NCBI RefSeq assembly: GCF_008801935.1
Contig: NZ_VZOT01000010.1
Coordinates: 1 to 64,000 of the forward strand
Reading direction: 5' to 3'
Source of the DNA: Comamonas kerstersii
GTDB taxonomy: Bacteria; Pseudomonadota; Gammaproteobacteria; Burkholderiales; Burkholderiaceae_C
Length of the DNA stretch: 64,000 bases
Shown here: in pieces, positions 51,241 to 60,120 of the stretch
Numbering within the stretch: the first letter of the stretch is position 1
Layout of the letters: each line of letters begins with the position of its first letter
Notes under the pieces: model-generated
The model's database searches: none
What the model saw: only the letters and a program-made list of their open reading frames with translations
Told to the model about the DNA's origin: nothing
Position numbers and translations under genes: made by a program

Positions 51241-54170
51241 AGCATCAGCGCCTTTTTGATTTTGGTAGGGGTCACGGGCAGACGATAAAAACGTGTGCCG
51301 GTCGCGTGCGTCACCGCATTCACGGTTGCAGCGACGACGGGGATCATCACCACCTCAGCCATGCCTTTGGGTGGGGAGGTTTCGGTCAAGGGCTGCAGAT
51401 AGTCTGCAGTCTGGGTCCAGACCGCTACATCCCGTGCACGGGGCAAGGTGTAGCGGTTGAAATTCCAGGTGCCATTGCCGGGGCCATCGGCGTACAGCGG
51501 CAGTTCCTCCATCAGCGCGTGGCCAATGCCCATTGCCACCCCACCCTGCTGCTGGCCGGAGACCAGCGCGGGAACGATGACGCTGCCGGGGTCCAGCAGA
51601 CTGTGGTGGCTCATGATCTGCACTTCACCGGTAAAGGTGTTGACGTTCAGCTCCACCAGACAGGCAGCAGGCGTGTAGGTCGTCACACCTGCGTTGTTGC
51701 GCTGGGCAGAGGGGAAATGCACCTGACTGCGTGCAATAAAGTCATAGCCGCCAGTCGTCATGCGCGACTTGAGGGCTTGCGGTGCACCATCGCCGTAGCG
51801 CACGGCAAGCGCATCGACTGCCAGATGGCGCTTACCAACACCGGGGATGTCAAAGTCCGCCCTTGCCCATTCCCAGCGGCTGAAGCAGTGCACGGCCACA
51901 CCGGTGACCAGGCCCATCTCATGTGCCTTGCGGGCAATGTCCGCAAAAGCAATGGTGGCCATGCCGCCACCGCCAATGCCGCCGGGCACGGCACGCAAAT
52001 CCTGCAGGGTCACATTGCCACTGGCGATCTGCCCGCCTGCTGGGCCACTGCTCCAGATGGCCTTGGCGGCAGGCCAGATGGTGTTCTCCAGCAGAAACTG
52101 TGCAGCCTGACGTGTGCCAAAGCCCAGAAAGTAAGCGCTGTTGGAGGCACTCATGGCCGGCAGAATGCACGGTACCCAGTGCGGGTCGCGTGAGAGCTCG
52201 TCCTGCTGCTCCTGGGTAATGGTAAAAGGCTCGAAATTGCTCTTGAGCGGCAGCTGCGGGAAGTCGGTTTCGCCCCAGATCGTCACGTCTGGTGCTTTGC
52301 CCAGCATGCGCTGCACCATGACTTGCTGCGCTGTGGTGGCGCCTGTGCCAATTTCCTGCACGCAATGGCGCATGGTGATCTGGCCCTGGGCATCAAACTC
52401 CAGCACCAGTGCCGAGGTATCAGCGCCTGTGCCGTAGTCCTTCTGGACCTGGGCAAAGCCCACACCGTAGCGCTTGCCAGGGTGCTGTGCCTCGTAGGCT
52501 GCCTTGGCCTTGTCACGGTTGGTCCACAGCGGATGCTTGGCCGCGAGTTCCAGCATTTCCACATTGCGTGGATCACCCAGCTGCACTGCACCCTGGGTGT
52601 TGGCATCGCCTGCACGCAGTGCGTTGCGGCGGCGCAGTTCAATCGGGTCGATCTTCAGCTCGGCAGCCGCCTCATCGACCAGCAGCTCCGTCAGGGACAT
52701 GGCCTGAATCGTGCCGTAACCGCGCATGGAACCTGCTTCCACTGCTGCACTTGCAATAGCGGCGCTGGACATGTCGGACTTGGGGAAGTAATAAATAGAC
52801 TGCCCGGCAGTAGCCGCTACCTGTGCCACAGAGAAAGAGAAGTTGGCCCGCCCTCCTCCGTTGCAGTTGTAGAAAGCCTTGAGCAATTCAAACTTGCCGG
52901 TTGCACGATCTGCCACCAGTGTCAGGTCTGCCTCAATACTGTGGCGTTTCATGCCCATCTGGAACTGTTCATAGCGGTCATTGGCCAGCCGCACGGGCAA
53001 ACCATTGCCGTAGAAGCAGGCAGCAATCACGTAGAACGGAAAGATGGAGTGGTCCTTGGAGCCATAGCCCACCGTCGAGCCAGACAGCAGCACGATGTTC
53101 TCTACGGGGAAGCGCTTGTTGTCCTTCATCATGAAGGCTGCCACCCGCGCCACCTCGTAGGGCGACTGCGCTGCAATCATGATGTGCAGCGTTTTGCTGG
53201 CCGCGTCGTACCAGGCATTGCCGTTGTCCGGCTCCATGGCACTGGGGTCAATAGACTGCGAAAAACCCTGGCGCTGCAGCACCAGCTTGTTCGGGTTCTG
53301 GCGTGCTGCCTCGATTTCTGCTTCCAGGGCCTTGGCTGCTGCCATGCCCCGGCGCATGGGTTCATAGGTTTCGTGGGCCACCTGCTCTGGATCACGCACT
53401 GCCCCACCCCCGCGATGCCGCAGCATGACGGAGCGCGGCACCAGAAAGCCTTCTGCATCCGGGCTGGGCCACACGGGCGTGTCGCCGTCAAAATTGCCCC
53501 AGATCACTGCATCCTGCATGGGCGAAAAGGCGGGCGTTGCAGATGGCGTCTCACCGCCAATGCGCACATAGCGGGCTGCACCATAGTTGGGTGGTGGCTT
53601 GGGGCCTGTGTGCTTGCCATATTTGACAACGTTCTTGTCAAAGCGCAGCAGGCGTTTGGCTGCCTCAAAGCGATCAAAATCCTTGTAGACCAGCAAAGCC
53701 ACAGGATGGCCATACATGGGCGATGTTTCACCTTTGGGCAGCAGGAAGTTGTAGCCGTAAAAGCCAATGCCCAGATCCTGCAGTTCTGGCACGGCGATGC
53801 CGTCACGCGCCATGTCTTCGTGACGTACCAGCTGGTCTGGCTGCAGATCTTGCCCAAGTACGGAAAGATCAATGTCCTCAAAGCTGTGTTCGATATCAGT
53901 GGCTTTCAGGAAAAAGGCATGGGCCTGTTCCTGGGGCCAGCCCGCAAGATCCTTGGCGCGGAAGTCGCGTGCGAACACTTTCTCCCCCGTCACCTTGCGA
54001 ATGGCATCCCAGCGGTATTTGACATCCCCGTTGGGCGCCATCCACTCACTGGTCTGGGGACCAGAATGCACCTCCGTCGCCTGCGTCACGGGCAGGCGCC
54101 CCAGCATGACGGTGATGCTGCCAAATGTGCCTAACTTGATAAAGTCGCGGCGACTAAAACCTGCAGCCAT
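51237..54170 (-). CDS. Molybdopterin-binding subunit of a molybdenum hydroxylase (IorB-like, Tat-exported)
   Basis: A 977-residue xanthine-oxidase-family large subunit of the isoquinoline 1-oxidoreductase/aldehyde dehydrogenase type. It begins with a Tat signal (FSRRDFIKLGTFGSITVML), as in periplasmic members. Landmarks are GSMRGYGTIQAMSLTELLVDEAA and the C-terminal GGVAMGIGHALMEE with the catalytic Glu region following. Start 54170 is chosen so that the twin-Arg lies near the N-terminus, with AGGA upstream. First gene of a three-gene operon with 2Fe-2S and cytochrome c subunits. Confidence 0.9.
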   Translation of the reverse strand: MAAGFSRRDFIKLGTFGSITVMLGRLPVTQATEVHSGPQTSEWMAPNGDVKYRWDAIRKVTGEKVFARDFRAKDLAGWPQEQAHAFFLKATDIEHSFEDIDLSVLGQDLQPDQLVRHEDMARDGIAVPELQDLGIGFYGYNFLLPKGETSPMYGHPVALLVYKDFDRFEAAKRLLRFDKNVVKYGKHTGPKPPPNYGAARYVRIGGETPSATPAFSPMQDAVIWGNFDGDTPVWPSPDAEGFLVPRSVMLRHRGGGAVRDPEQVAHETYEPMRRGMAAAKALEAEIEAARQNPNKLVLQRQGFSQSIDPSAMEPDNGNAWYDAASKTLHIMIAAQSPYEVARVAAFMMKDNKRFPVENIVLLSGSTVGYGSKDHSIFPFYVIAACFYGNGLPVRLANDRYEQFQMGMKRHSIEADLTLVADRATGKFELLKAFYNCNGGGRANFSFSVAQVAATAGQSIYYFPKSDMSSAAIASAAVEAGSMRGYGTIQAMSLTELLVDEAAAELKIDPIELRRRNALRAGDANTQGAVQLGDPRNVEMLELAAKHPLWTNRDKAKAAYEAQHPGKRYGVGFAQVQKDYGTGADTSALVLEFDAQGQITMRHCVQEIGTGATTAQQVMVQRMLGKAPDVTIWGETDFPQLPLKSNFEPFTITQEQQDELSRDPHWVPCILPAMSASNSAYFLGFGTRQAAQFLLENTIWPAAKAIWSSGPAGGQIASGNVTLQDLRAVPGGIGGGGMATIAFADIARKAHEMGLVTGVAVHCFSRWEWARADFDIPGVGKRHLAVDALAVRYGDGAPQALKSRMTTGGYDFIARSQVHFPSAQRNNAGVTTYTPAACLVELNVNTFTGEVQIMSHHSLLDPGSVIVPALVSGQQQGGVAMGIGHALMEELPLYADGPGNGTWNFNRYTLPRARDVAVWTQTADYLQPLTETSPPKGMAEVVMIPVVAATVNAVTHATGTRFYRLPVTPTKIKKALML

Positions 54171-54549
54171 TATTTGTTTTTCCTGTCTGGACCTCACCGC
54201 AAGACATACTCAAGCACATGGGCTGATGTATTGGGTGATTCGTGGAGCATGAATATCTGTGTGCTGTGATGAGTGTGCCAAAGAAATGGCACTTTTCAAT
54301 TCAGCAAGTCTTGTCAGTGCTAGATGAATCAAACATTTTTCAAACAAAATAAACTCAATAAAAACAATGTCTTATTGTTTTTATTGATTGAAGTTGTGTC
54401 CTGAATTTCTTGAATTCCTACGTGCATGAAGGAAAATTCCTACGCCAATAGTCTTGGATTATTGAGGTGGGCGTAAAAAATCCAACACCTTGAGGTCGGC
54501 ATACCTGAATCTTGCCCTCAGGTTTGTGCTGCAGCGGTTTCTTTCGCTG
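54171..54549. promoter_or_regulatory. Intergenic region upstream of the Mo-hydroxylase operon
   Basis: A 379-bp AT-rich, non-coding gap. It has a perfect 13-bp inverted repeat (54356-54368 and 54374-54386, arms CAATAAAAACAAT) and two direct copies of AATTCCTACG (54413-54422 and 54435-54444) exactly 22 bp apart, two helical turns. These are candidate binding sites for the operon's regulator; no clear -10/-35 was identified. Confidence 0.5.
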
Positions 54550-55560
54550 TTAGGCATCGGCCCTGGCACGCAGTTCGTGCAGCGCTTTGCCAGCGCAGAC
54601 CTGCATTTCCGGCAGCAAGGGCACCCCGTTTTTCACGGCAATGATTTCGGCCATGATGCTCACCGCAATCTCTGCCGGGGTTTTGCTGTCAATAAAAAGA
54701 CCAATCGGGCCTCTGAGGCGCTGCATGACTGCAGGCGAGACATCGAAATGCTCCATCAGCCGGGCGCGTCGGGCCTCGTTATTGCGGCGGGAGCCAATGG
54801 CTCCGACATAAAAGGCCGGGCTGCCTAATGCTTCCAGAATAGCCAGGTCATCGAGCTTGGGGTCATGGCTCAGGGTGACGATGCAGCTGCTGTAATCAGG
54901 CTTGAAGGCCTGTACGGCGTCGTCTGGCATGCAGCGCATCAGCGGTGCCAGGCTTTCATCCCAGCTGAAGCTGTGCTCGGAGCGTGGGTCGCACACCGTC
55001 ACGGCAAAGCCTGTGCTGTGTGCAATGGTGGTCAGATACTGGGCCAGCACCCCTGCGCCAATGAGCAGCATGCGCCAGCGTGGGCCAATGCACAAGGACA
55101 TGGCCTGCTCCGTCAACTGCAAAGGCACATAGGCTTTCACAGGCTCCAGTTCAACACTGCCGGAAGCCCGGTCTACCCTGCGCTGCACCAGCAGCCCTGC
55201 ATCCAGCTGTGTCAGCAAGGCATCGATGGACTGCAGGCTGGGATTGCACTCCACCATCAGTTCAATCGTGCCACCGCATGGTAGGCCAAAGCGATGTGCT
55301 TCCTCGGCGCTTACGCCATAACGCAGCAATGTGGTGGCGGGCATGTCGCGTATATCGGCAAAACGCTGGAACACATCGTCTTCGATGCAGCCACCCGAGA
55401 CAGAGCCCACCATTTCCACTCCCACTCTGACCGCCAGCATGGCCCCAACAGGGCGCGGTGAGGAGCCCCAGGTTTTGACGACGGTGACAAGCAAGGCGTC
55501 TTCACCCGCTTCTCGCCAGGCCTTGAGTGCGCGCAATACGGTGATATCTACAGCGTCCAT
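54550..55560 (-). CDS. XdhC/CoxI-family molybdenum cofactor insertion factor
   Basis: A 336-residue XdhC-type protein that binds Mo cofactor and helps sulfurate and insert it into the hydroxylase. The N-terminal domain has LVTVVKTWGSSPRPVGAMLAV and SVSGGCIEDDVF; the C-terminal Rossmann part shows LLIGAGVLAQYL, VTLSHDPKLDDLAILEAL and FYVGAIGSRRNNEARR. It lies upstream of the Mo-hydroxylase operon, same strand, 12 bp after the MobA-like gene. Confidence 0.92.
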   Translation of the reverse strand: MDAVDITVLRALKAWREAGEDALLVTVVKTWGSSPRPVGAMLAVRVGVEMVGSVSGGCIEDDVFQRFADIRDMPATTLLRYGVSAEEAHRFGLPCGGTIELMVECNPSLQSIDALLTQLDAGLLVQRRVDRASGSVELEPVKAYVPLQLTEQAMSLCIGPRWRMLLIGAGVLAQYLTTIAHSTGFAVTVCDPRSEHSFSWDESLAPLMRCMPDDAVQAFKPDYSSCIVTLSHDPKLDDLAILEALGSPAFYVGAIGSRRNNEARRARLMEHFDVSPAVMQRLRGPIGLFIDSKTPAEIAVSIMAEIIAVKNGVPLLPEMQVCAGKALHELRARADA

Positions 55561-55572
55561 CGGGGAGTCTTT

Positions 55573-56193
55573 CTATGGGGTTGACAGCGGGCGCACCAAA
55601 GCACCTTGCTCCAGCACGGCTTGCGCGCGCTGCAAATCGTCCAGCGTGTCTATGTCTTGCAGGATGCCTGGGTCTTCGACGGGCAGTTGCACCACCCTGC
55701 CCTGGCAGCGCAGCTGTTGCAGTACCGAGCGCGCGCCCTGGTCGCCAGTGAGCTGCTGCAGCGCCGCAGCACATGGGGCGCTAAAACCTACGGGGTGGCC
55801 AGGCTGGCCATTGCAGACGGGCTGCACAGCGTCAAAGCGGTCAGTACTCAGAAGTTGCTGCGCAATGGTGCGCAGTGTGGCCGCGTGTACCAGAGGCATA
55901 TCGCCAGGCAGGATGAGCCAACCTGAGGCATCAGAGGTTGCGCGTACCCCGCTGGCAATCGAGTCACCCATGCCCGCGGTGGCTGCGCCGTCAGGGCGAA
56001 CCACAAAGGCCTGCAAGCCTGCATCGGCCACCGTATCCAGCACATGCTGCAGCACTGGTTTATCGAATAAAGAAGCTTGCAGCTTGTGCGTGCGCCCACC
56101 ACTGGCTGTAAAGCGCTGGCCCTGCCCGGCCGCAAGTACCAGAACTTTCAGTGATGACAGAGATGGATGGGGATGTGCTGCTGCAGCAGTCAT
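55573..56193 (-). CDS. MobA-like (MocA) nucleotidyltransferase
   Basis: A 206-residue NTP-transferase. The nucleotide-binding start VLVLAAGQGQRFTASGGRTHKLQ is the GxGxR-type P-loop of MobA/MocA, with LILPGDMPLV as metal site. It probably forms the cytosine-dinucleotide form of the Mo cofactor needed by xanthine-oxidase-family enzymes. Start ATG 56193 precedes the domain by 17 residues; the frame is open from a TTG at 56301. Confidence 0.87.
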   Translation of the reverse strand: MTAAAAHPHPSLSSLKVLVLAAGQGQRFTASGGRTHKLQASLFDKPVLQHVLDTVADAGLQAFVVRPDGAATAGMGDSIASGVRATSDASGWLILPGDMPLVHAATLRTIAQQLLSTDRFDAVQPVCNGQPGHPVGFSAPCAAALQQLTGDQGARSVLQQLRCQGRVVQLPVEDPGILQDIDTLDDLQRAQAVLEQGALVRPLSTP

Positions 56194-56343
56194 GGGGAAA
56201 GAGCGAATCCTTGCAGGTGAGGCCACGGTGCTCACCTTCAAAGAACTATTGTCCAGCAGTTGCGGCGCTGTGCAGGGCCTTGTTTGTAGGACAAAGCTCA
56301 AAAGTGGATGGCTGTGCCGCTGCAGCCACCCACGGTACGGCCA

Positions 56344-57339
56344 TCAGATGGATTTGCGCCCCAGTCGTAGCGAGCGCTGCGACAGTGCACGGCGCTGCAA
56401 CGAACGGCTATTGCGCTGCTTGTCGGCTGGTGCTTCGGCGGCTGCTGCGAACTCTGCAGGGGCAGCAGTACGAGCCTGCAGCAGCAGCTTGAGTTCAGCT
56501 ACGCGCTCATTGGCCATGTCCAGGGCCTGCTGCAGATTGATGTGAGCAGCACGGGTGGTCAGCAATTCTTCCTCGGTCTGCAGATGGCGGTTTTGCAGCT
56601 CTTCATAGCGTGCAGCGGCGGCGCGCTCTGCATCCTGTATTTGTTTCTTGAGCTTTTCCGCTTCCTGGCGGCTGCGATCCACGTCAGAGAGCATGCGGCG
56701 CTCATTGCCTGCGAACTGCTCGGCCAGGCGCTGGCGCTCTTGGGCGGCGGTTTCCAGCTCTTTGGAATGCTGCTCACGCAGATGCTCTTGCGCTGTGCGC
56801 AAAGCAGCTTGCTCCAAGCGCTGCTTTTCCAGCAACACATCACGCTCGTTCAGCTGCTGCTGCATTTCATTAAGGCGACGCGATAAATCCTCGCGCTGGT
56901 CTTGCGCCAACTTCAGCGCCGAATCCATGACCATTTTCTGTTGCTGCATGGCCTCTTCGCGCTGCTGCAGCTTGGCTTGCTGCGCTTCCAGCTGTTTTTG
57001 CGCGGCCTGCGCGGCCTCTTCGCGCAACTGCAATGCCTGCACCGCAATTTCTTGCGCTTGCTCCAGTGCACTGCTCCACAGGGTTTGTGCGGCTTCCAGC
57101 ACTTCGTTGGGCACGGAATTGCGCAGCTCCTGCGTCTGCTGATTCAGCCCCAGGCGTGCGCCCAGTGTGGCGAACCAGGCGTCCAGCATGGGGGCCACGG
57201 TATTGGGGGAGCCGCGCCCCATGCGCTGGCGGACTTTTTCAATCGTGGGTTTCTGGCCATCGGCCAGCAAGGCGTCTGCGGCAGCCCAGACGTCTGCCTC
57301 TTGAATGCCACGCGATGTTTTTGGTGCTACTGGTTGCAT
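56344..57339 (-). CDS. tnpT: TnpT-like DNA-binding protein (KfrA N-terminal domain, coiled coil)
   Basis: A 331-residue protein. The first 60 residues (GIQEADVWAAADALLADGQKPTIEKVRQRMGRGSPNTVAPML) are a KfrA-type winged-helix DNA-binding domain; residues 75-300 form a very long Gln/Glu/Ala-rich coiled coil. This architecture and the divergent tyrosine recombinase next to it match TnpT, the accessory factor of TnpS-mediated cointegrate resolution in Tn4651-type transposons. Plasmid KfrA proteins look similar, so the symbol rests on context. Starts ATG 57339. Confidence 0.75.
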   Translation of the reverse strand: MQPVAPKTSRGIQEADVWAAADALLADGQKPTIEKVRQRMGRGSPNTVAPMLDAWFATLGARLGLNQQTQELRNSVPNEVLEAAQTLWSSALEQAQEIAVQALQLREEAAQAAQKQLEAQQAKLQQREEAMQQQKMVMDSALKLAQDQREDLSRRLNEMQQQLNERDVLLEKQRLEQAALRTAQEHLREQHSKELETAAQERQRLAEQFAGNERRMLSDVDRSRQEAEKLKKQIQDAERAAAARYEELQNRHLQTEEELLTTRAAHINLQQALDMANERVAELKLLLQARTAAPAEFAAAAEAPADKQRNSRSLQRRALSQRSLRLGRKSI

Positions 57340-57452
57340 AGGAAGTAGATTACCATCGATAAGAGATTGTTATCGTGAGTTGTTAAATATTATTATATAA
57401 CAACATACATAACATGTAATATTTAATACGCAACATAGAAAAAATACAACAT
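57340..57452. other. Candidate recombination site (rst-like) between tnpT and tnpS
   Basis: A 113-bp AT-rich divergent intergenic region in GC-rich surroundings. It holds CGATAA (57357-57362)/TTATCG (57370-57375) and GTTGTTA (57379-57385)/TAACAAC (57398-57404) inverted repeats. The second pair, with a 12-bp centre, has the form of a tyrosine-recombinase core. In Tn4651 the resolution site lies in the same place. Confidence 0.55.
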
Positions 57453-58526
57453 ATGTCAGGTAAAAACCAACTGCTCGCCGGATCTGGGGCGCAAAGCCTC
57501 ACGCAGCTCAGCCAGAGCACGCTGAATGCCCTGCGTGAACTGCTCAGAGAAGGTGAAGCAGAAAACACAGTGCGCAGCTACCAGAGCGCCATGCGCTACT
57601 GGGCAGGCTGGCACCAGTTCCGCATGGGGCAAGCCATTGCCCTGCCTTTGCCCGTGGAAACTGTGCTGCTGTTTATTGCGGACCACGCCCTGCGCAGCAC
57701 GCCCTATGGCTTGCGTTGTGAGCTACCTGCATCGATTGACGCTGCGCTGGTGCAGTCCGGCTGCAAGGCCAGGCTAGGTCCGCCCTCACACAACACCCTG
57801 GTGCACCGTGTGGCTGTCATGTCCAAGGCGCACCAGAACCGCGGGCTGCCCAACCCCTGTCATGACGAGCGCGTGCGCGAACTGCTCTCACGCACGCGCA
57901 AGGCCTACGCCAAACGTGGCGAGCGTGCACAGAAAAAAGCGGCGATCACCAAAGATGTGCTGCAAAAGCTGCTGGCCACCTGTGACGACAGCCTGCGCGG
58001 CAAGCGCGATCGCGCCCTGCTCCTGTTTGCCTGGAGCAGCGGCGGCCGTCGCCGCTCTGAAGTCAGTGCAGCAGACATGCAGTACCTGCGGCAAATTGGC
58101 CCGGATCAATATCTGTATGAACTGGCTGTCTCCAAAACCAACCAGAGCGGTGCAGACCTGCCAGAGAACACCAAGCCGGTGCTGGGAGCGGCAGGCAAAG
58201 CGCTGAGTGACTGGCTGCAGGCCAGCGGGATCACGGAAGGCGCCATCTTTCGCCGTATCCGCAAAGGTGGCCATGTGGGCGAGCCCCTGCAGGCACCCGC
58301 AGTACGCGCTATCGTCAAGGAACGCTGCGCTCTGGCGGGAGTGGAAGGTGATTTTTCAGCGCACTCCCTGCGCTCGGGTTTTGTGACGGAAGCTGGCAAG
58401 CGCAATGTGCCGCTGGCGGAGACCATGGCACTGACGGGGCACCAGAGCGTGGCGACCGTGCTGGGCTACTTCCGCGCGGAATCCGTGATCCACAACCAGG
58501 CCGCGAATCTGATGGATGAGGAGTAG
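57453..58526 (+). CDS. tnpS: TnpS-like tyrosine recombinase
   Basis: A 357-residue tyrosine recombinase. The SAM-like domain (TVRSYQSAMRYWAGWHQF) lies near residues 40-115. The catalytic domain shows FAWSSGGRRRSEV (Arg), AVSKTNQSG (Lys region), SAHSLRSGFVTEAG (His-x-x-Arg), and ALTGHQSVATVLGYFR (His and Tyr). With the divergent KfrA-domain partner this resembles TnpS of Tn3-family elements such as Tn4651. No Tn3 transposase or 38-bp terminal repeats are visible in the window, so the module appears to stand alone. It may be domesticated. Confidence 0.8.
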   Translation: MSGKNQLLAGSGAQSLTQLSQSTLNALRELLREGEAENTVRSYQSAMRYWAGWHQFRMGQAIALPLPVETVLLFIADHALRSTPYGLRCELPASIDAALVQSGCKARLGPPSHNTLVHRVAVMSKAHQNRGLPNPCHDERVRELLSRTRKAYAKRGERAQKKAAITKDVLQKLLATCDDSLRGKRDRALLLFAWSSGGRRRSEVSAADMQYLRQIGPDQYLYELAVSKTNQSGADLPENTKPVLGAAGKALSDWLQASGITEGAIFRRIRKGGHVGEPLQAPAVRAIVKERCALAGVEGDFSAHSLRSGFVTEAGKRNVPLAETMALTGHQSVATVLGYFRAESVIHNQAANLMDEE

Positions 58527-58569
58527 CGCTGGCAGTGTTTGCGACTTCTATTAGAAAGAGAGCGGCCAG

Positions 58570-58627
58570 CGCTTGATTCATCTTGGTTTCAAGGTGAAGC
58601 ATCTTCGAAATCAAGATTCATCAAGCG
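58570..58627. repeat. Extragenic hairpin repeat, copy 2
   Basis: CGCTTGATTCATCTTGGTTTC opens the arm (58570-58590) and GAAATCAAGATTCATCAAGCG closes it (58607-58627), with a few mismatches. Related to the repeats at 49200 and 61683 (CGCTTG...GATTTC / GAAATCAAG...AAGCG). Confidence 0.6.
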
Positions 58628-59118
58628 GTGGAAGCTATGTTGCCAGTGCCGATGTGTTTGCACCTCGCGTTACGCTGTCGCAATTTGCAGCCATGATTAC
58701 CAGCGATGAGAACACTTATTTTCTGCGCTGCTTCGATGCGCTGGGTGTTCCCGCGTCAGAACGCCTGCAGCCTGCGCTGACGGCACCTACCCAGGCATTT
58801 CAGCAGCTCATGCATGAAGCGGCGCAAAGCCAGAAGTACGCCAACTGCATTGCGGTGCTGGCCGTGGCTGAAGGCCTGTACCTGGACTGGGCTGATCAGC
58901 CCGCCAAAAAGCATCTGCCCCTGCCTGCACGATTTGAGCATGCAGAATGGATCACGCTGCACGCGAATGACTTTTTCCGTGGCTTTGTCGGCTGGCTGCG
59001 CAGTGAGCTGGATCGCATTGCAACAGATCTGAGCGAGGCAGAGCGCACTGAAGCTGCCAGCTACTTTCAGCGTGCCGTACAACTGGAGCGACAGTTTTTT
59101 GACCATGTCTATGCCTGA
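58573..59118 (+). pseudogene. TenA/thiaminase II-like protein, 5'-truncated
   Basis: The frame from about 58640 to TGA 59116-59118 encodes the C-terminal two thirds of a TenA-type helical protein: TSDENTYFLRCFDALGVPASE, KYANCIAVLAVAEGLYLDWAD and WITLHANDFFRGFVGWLRSELDRI align in order with TenA. The first 80-90 residues of the family are missing; upstream lies the hairpin repeat and then tnpS. The frame continues back to a TTG at 58573 inside the repeat, and the first ATG is 58693. Probably a remnant whose start was lost when the tnpST module or the repeat arrived. A shortened functional protein cannot be excluded. Confidence 0.6.
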
Positions 59119-59458
59119 TGCGCAGGCTGTTGGCCTGCTTCATGCAAGCCTCTGATGCGTAAGCCAGCTTTTGTCAACTGCGGTTTCAGCTTTGCTGACC
59201 GCAGTTTTCTTTATCTTTTGGCCAAGTATTCGCACGAATGCAGGTGCGTAGATCAGCATCATTCACAAAATCAGTCGCCAAAGCGGTGATTCCAGAAGTT
59301 GTGATGTGCTGTCTTGAGAAGAAAAAATAAAACATTCAGCCAAGTAAATACTGTGCTTTAAGCACATTGCAGATCATTCATCGCGATATATTGCCCGGTT
59401 TAGATGCATTGCTGTGCTTTTGTGCAATAAAGCTTTGTTTATAACCACTAACTACACC
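59119..59458. other. Non-coding gap between the TenA remnant and the OB-domain gene
   Basis: Contains an intrinsic terminator at 59176-59214 (AACTGCGGT / ACCGCAGTT followed by T-rich sequence) serving the tenA remnant. The rest is AT-rich with no gene seen; it presumably carries the promoter of the following gene. Confidence 0.55.
59176..59214 (+). terminator. Intrinsic terminator after the TenA remnant
   Basis: Stem AACTGCGGT (59176-59184) with ACCGCAGTT (59198-59206), 13-base loop, followed by TTCTTTATCTTTT. Confidence 0.65.
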
Positions 59459-60064
59459 ATGCAAACAAACATGCACCAAGGCACTATCCTGCGCGACTGT
59501 CAGCACGGCACAGGCTTGATTAATTCCAATGGCAATAAATATGAGTTCAGGCTCGAAGATCACTGGTCGTCTGAGGAAGTGCCAGCTGCGGGCATGCGTG
59601 TGAGCTTTGAGCTCAATGGCGCGGGTCAATTGTTCCGGGTGTATTCCGGCGATCCAGACAGCGCCTTGACCGTAGGCACTGTGCTGCGTGATGCGCAGAA
59701 CGGTCCCGGGCTGGTGATCTGCGCAGGCAAAAAATACCTGTTCACGCTGGAAAAGGAATGGATGTCTGAAGTTCCTCCTGCAGCAGGCATGCGTGTCTAT
59801 GTGGCAACCACGGAAGGCGGTCAGCTGCAAGCGCTGAAGGCTGCGGTCAAGACAATCAACACAGCTAACCGTCAGCCCTATGCTGCTGCCACTGCGCCAG
59901 CACCTGTGCAAACCCCTGCCGCGCCGGTTCCTTCAGCGGCTCCAGCTGCGGCACCTGCCCCCGTGCCAACTCCTGCTGCACAGGCACCAGTACGCCCCCT
60001 GCGCCCGTGGCCCAGCCTGCAGCAGCTGCAACAATCAGCTGCCCTGCATGCCACCAGGTGGTAG
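59459..60064 (+). CDS. Tandem OB-like domain protein; C-terminal zinc ribbon lost by frameshift
   Basis: A 201-residue product as written. Two copies of one about 55-residue domain follow each other: GTILRDCQHGTGLINSNG-, EVPAAGMRVSFEL and GTVLRDAQNGPGLVICAG-, EVPPAAGMRVYVA, a cold-shock-like OB pattern. An Ala/Pro-rich linker follows. After about 59995 the frame becomes unnatural and stops at 60064, whereas the next frame reads PPAPVAQPAAAATISCPACH ... FYTSCGHKLR and stops at 60111, giving a zinc ribbon. One extra C in the five-C run near 59994-59999 would restore it. Start ATG 59459; a GTG at 59414 is possible. Ten bp before the next zinc-ribbon gene. Confidence 0.7.
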   Translation: MQTNMHQGTILRDCQHGTGLINSNGNKYEFRLEDHWSSEEVPAAGMRVSFELNGAGQLFRVYSGDPDSALTVGTVLRDAQNGPGLVICAGKKYLFTLEKEWMSEVPPAAGMRVYVATTEGGQLQALKAAVKTINTANRQPYAAATAPAPVQTPAAPVPSAAPAAAPAPVPTPAAQAPVRPLRPWPSLQQLQQSAALHATRW

Positions 60065-60120
60065 GCGCAGGCGATGCCTTCTACACTTCCTGCGGTCACA
60101 AACTTCGTTGAGCTTGAGCC

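Noticed and set aside
52323-54134. 603-codon open frame on the plus strand
   Set aside because: Antisense to the Mo-hydroxylase large subunit; composition and lack of motifs mark it as a shadow.
55331-56545. 404-codon Ser/Ala/Arg-rich open frame on the plus strand
   Set aside because: Antisense to xdhC, the MobA-like gene and the end of tnpT, all with clear motifs.
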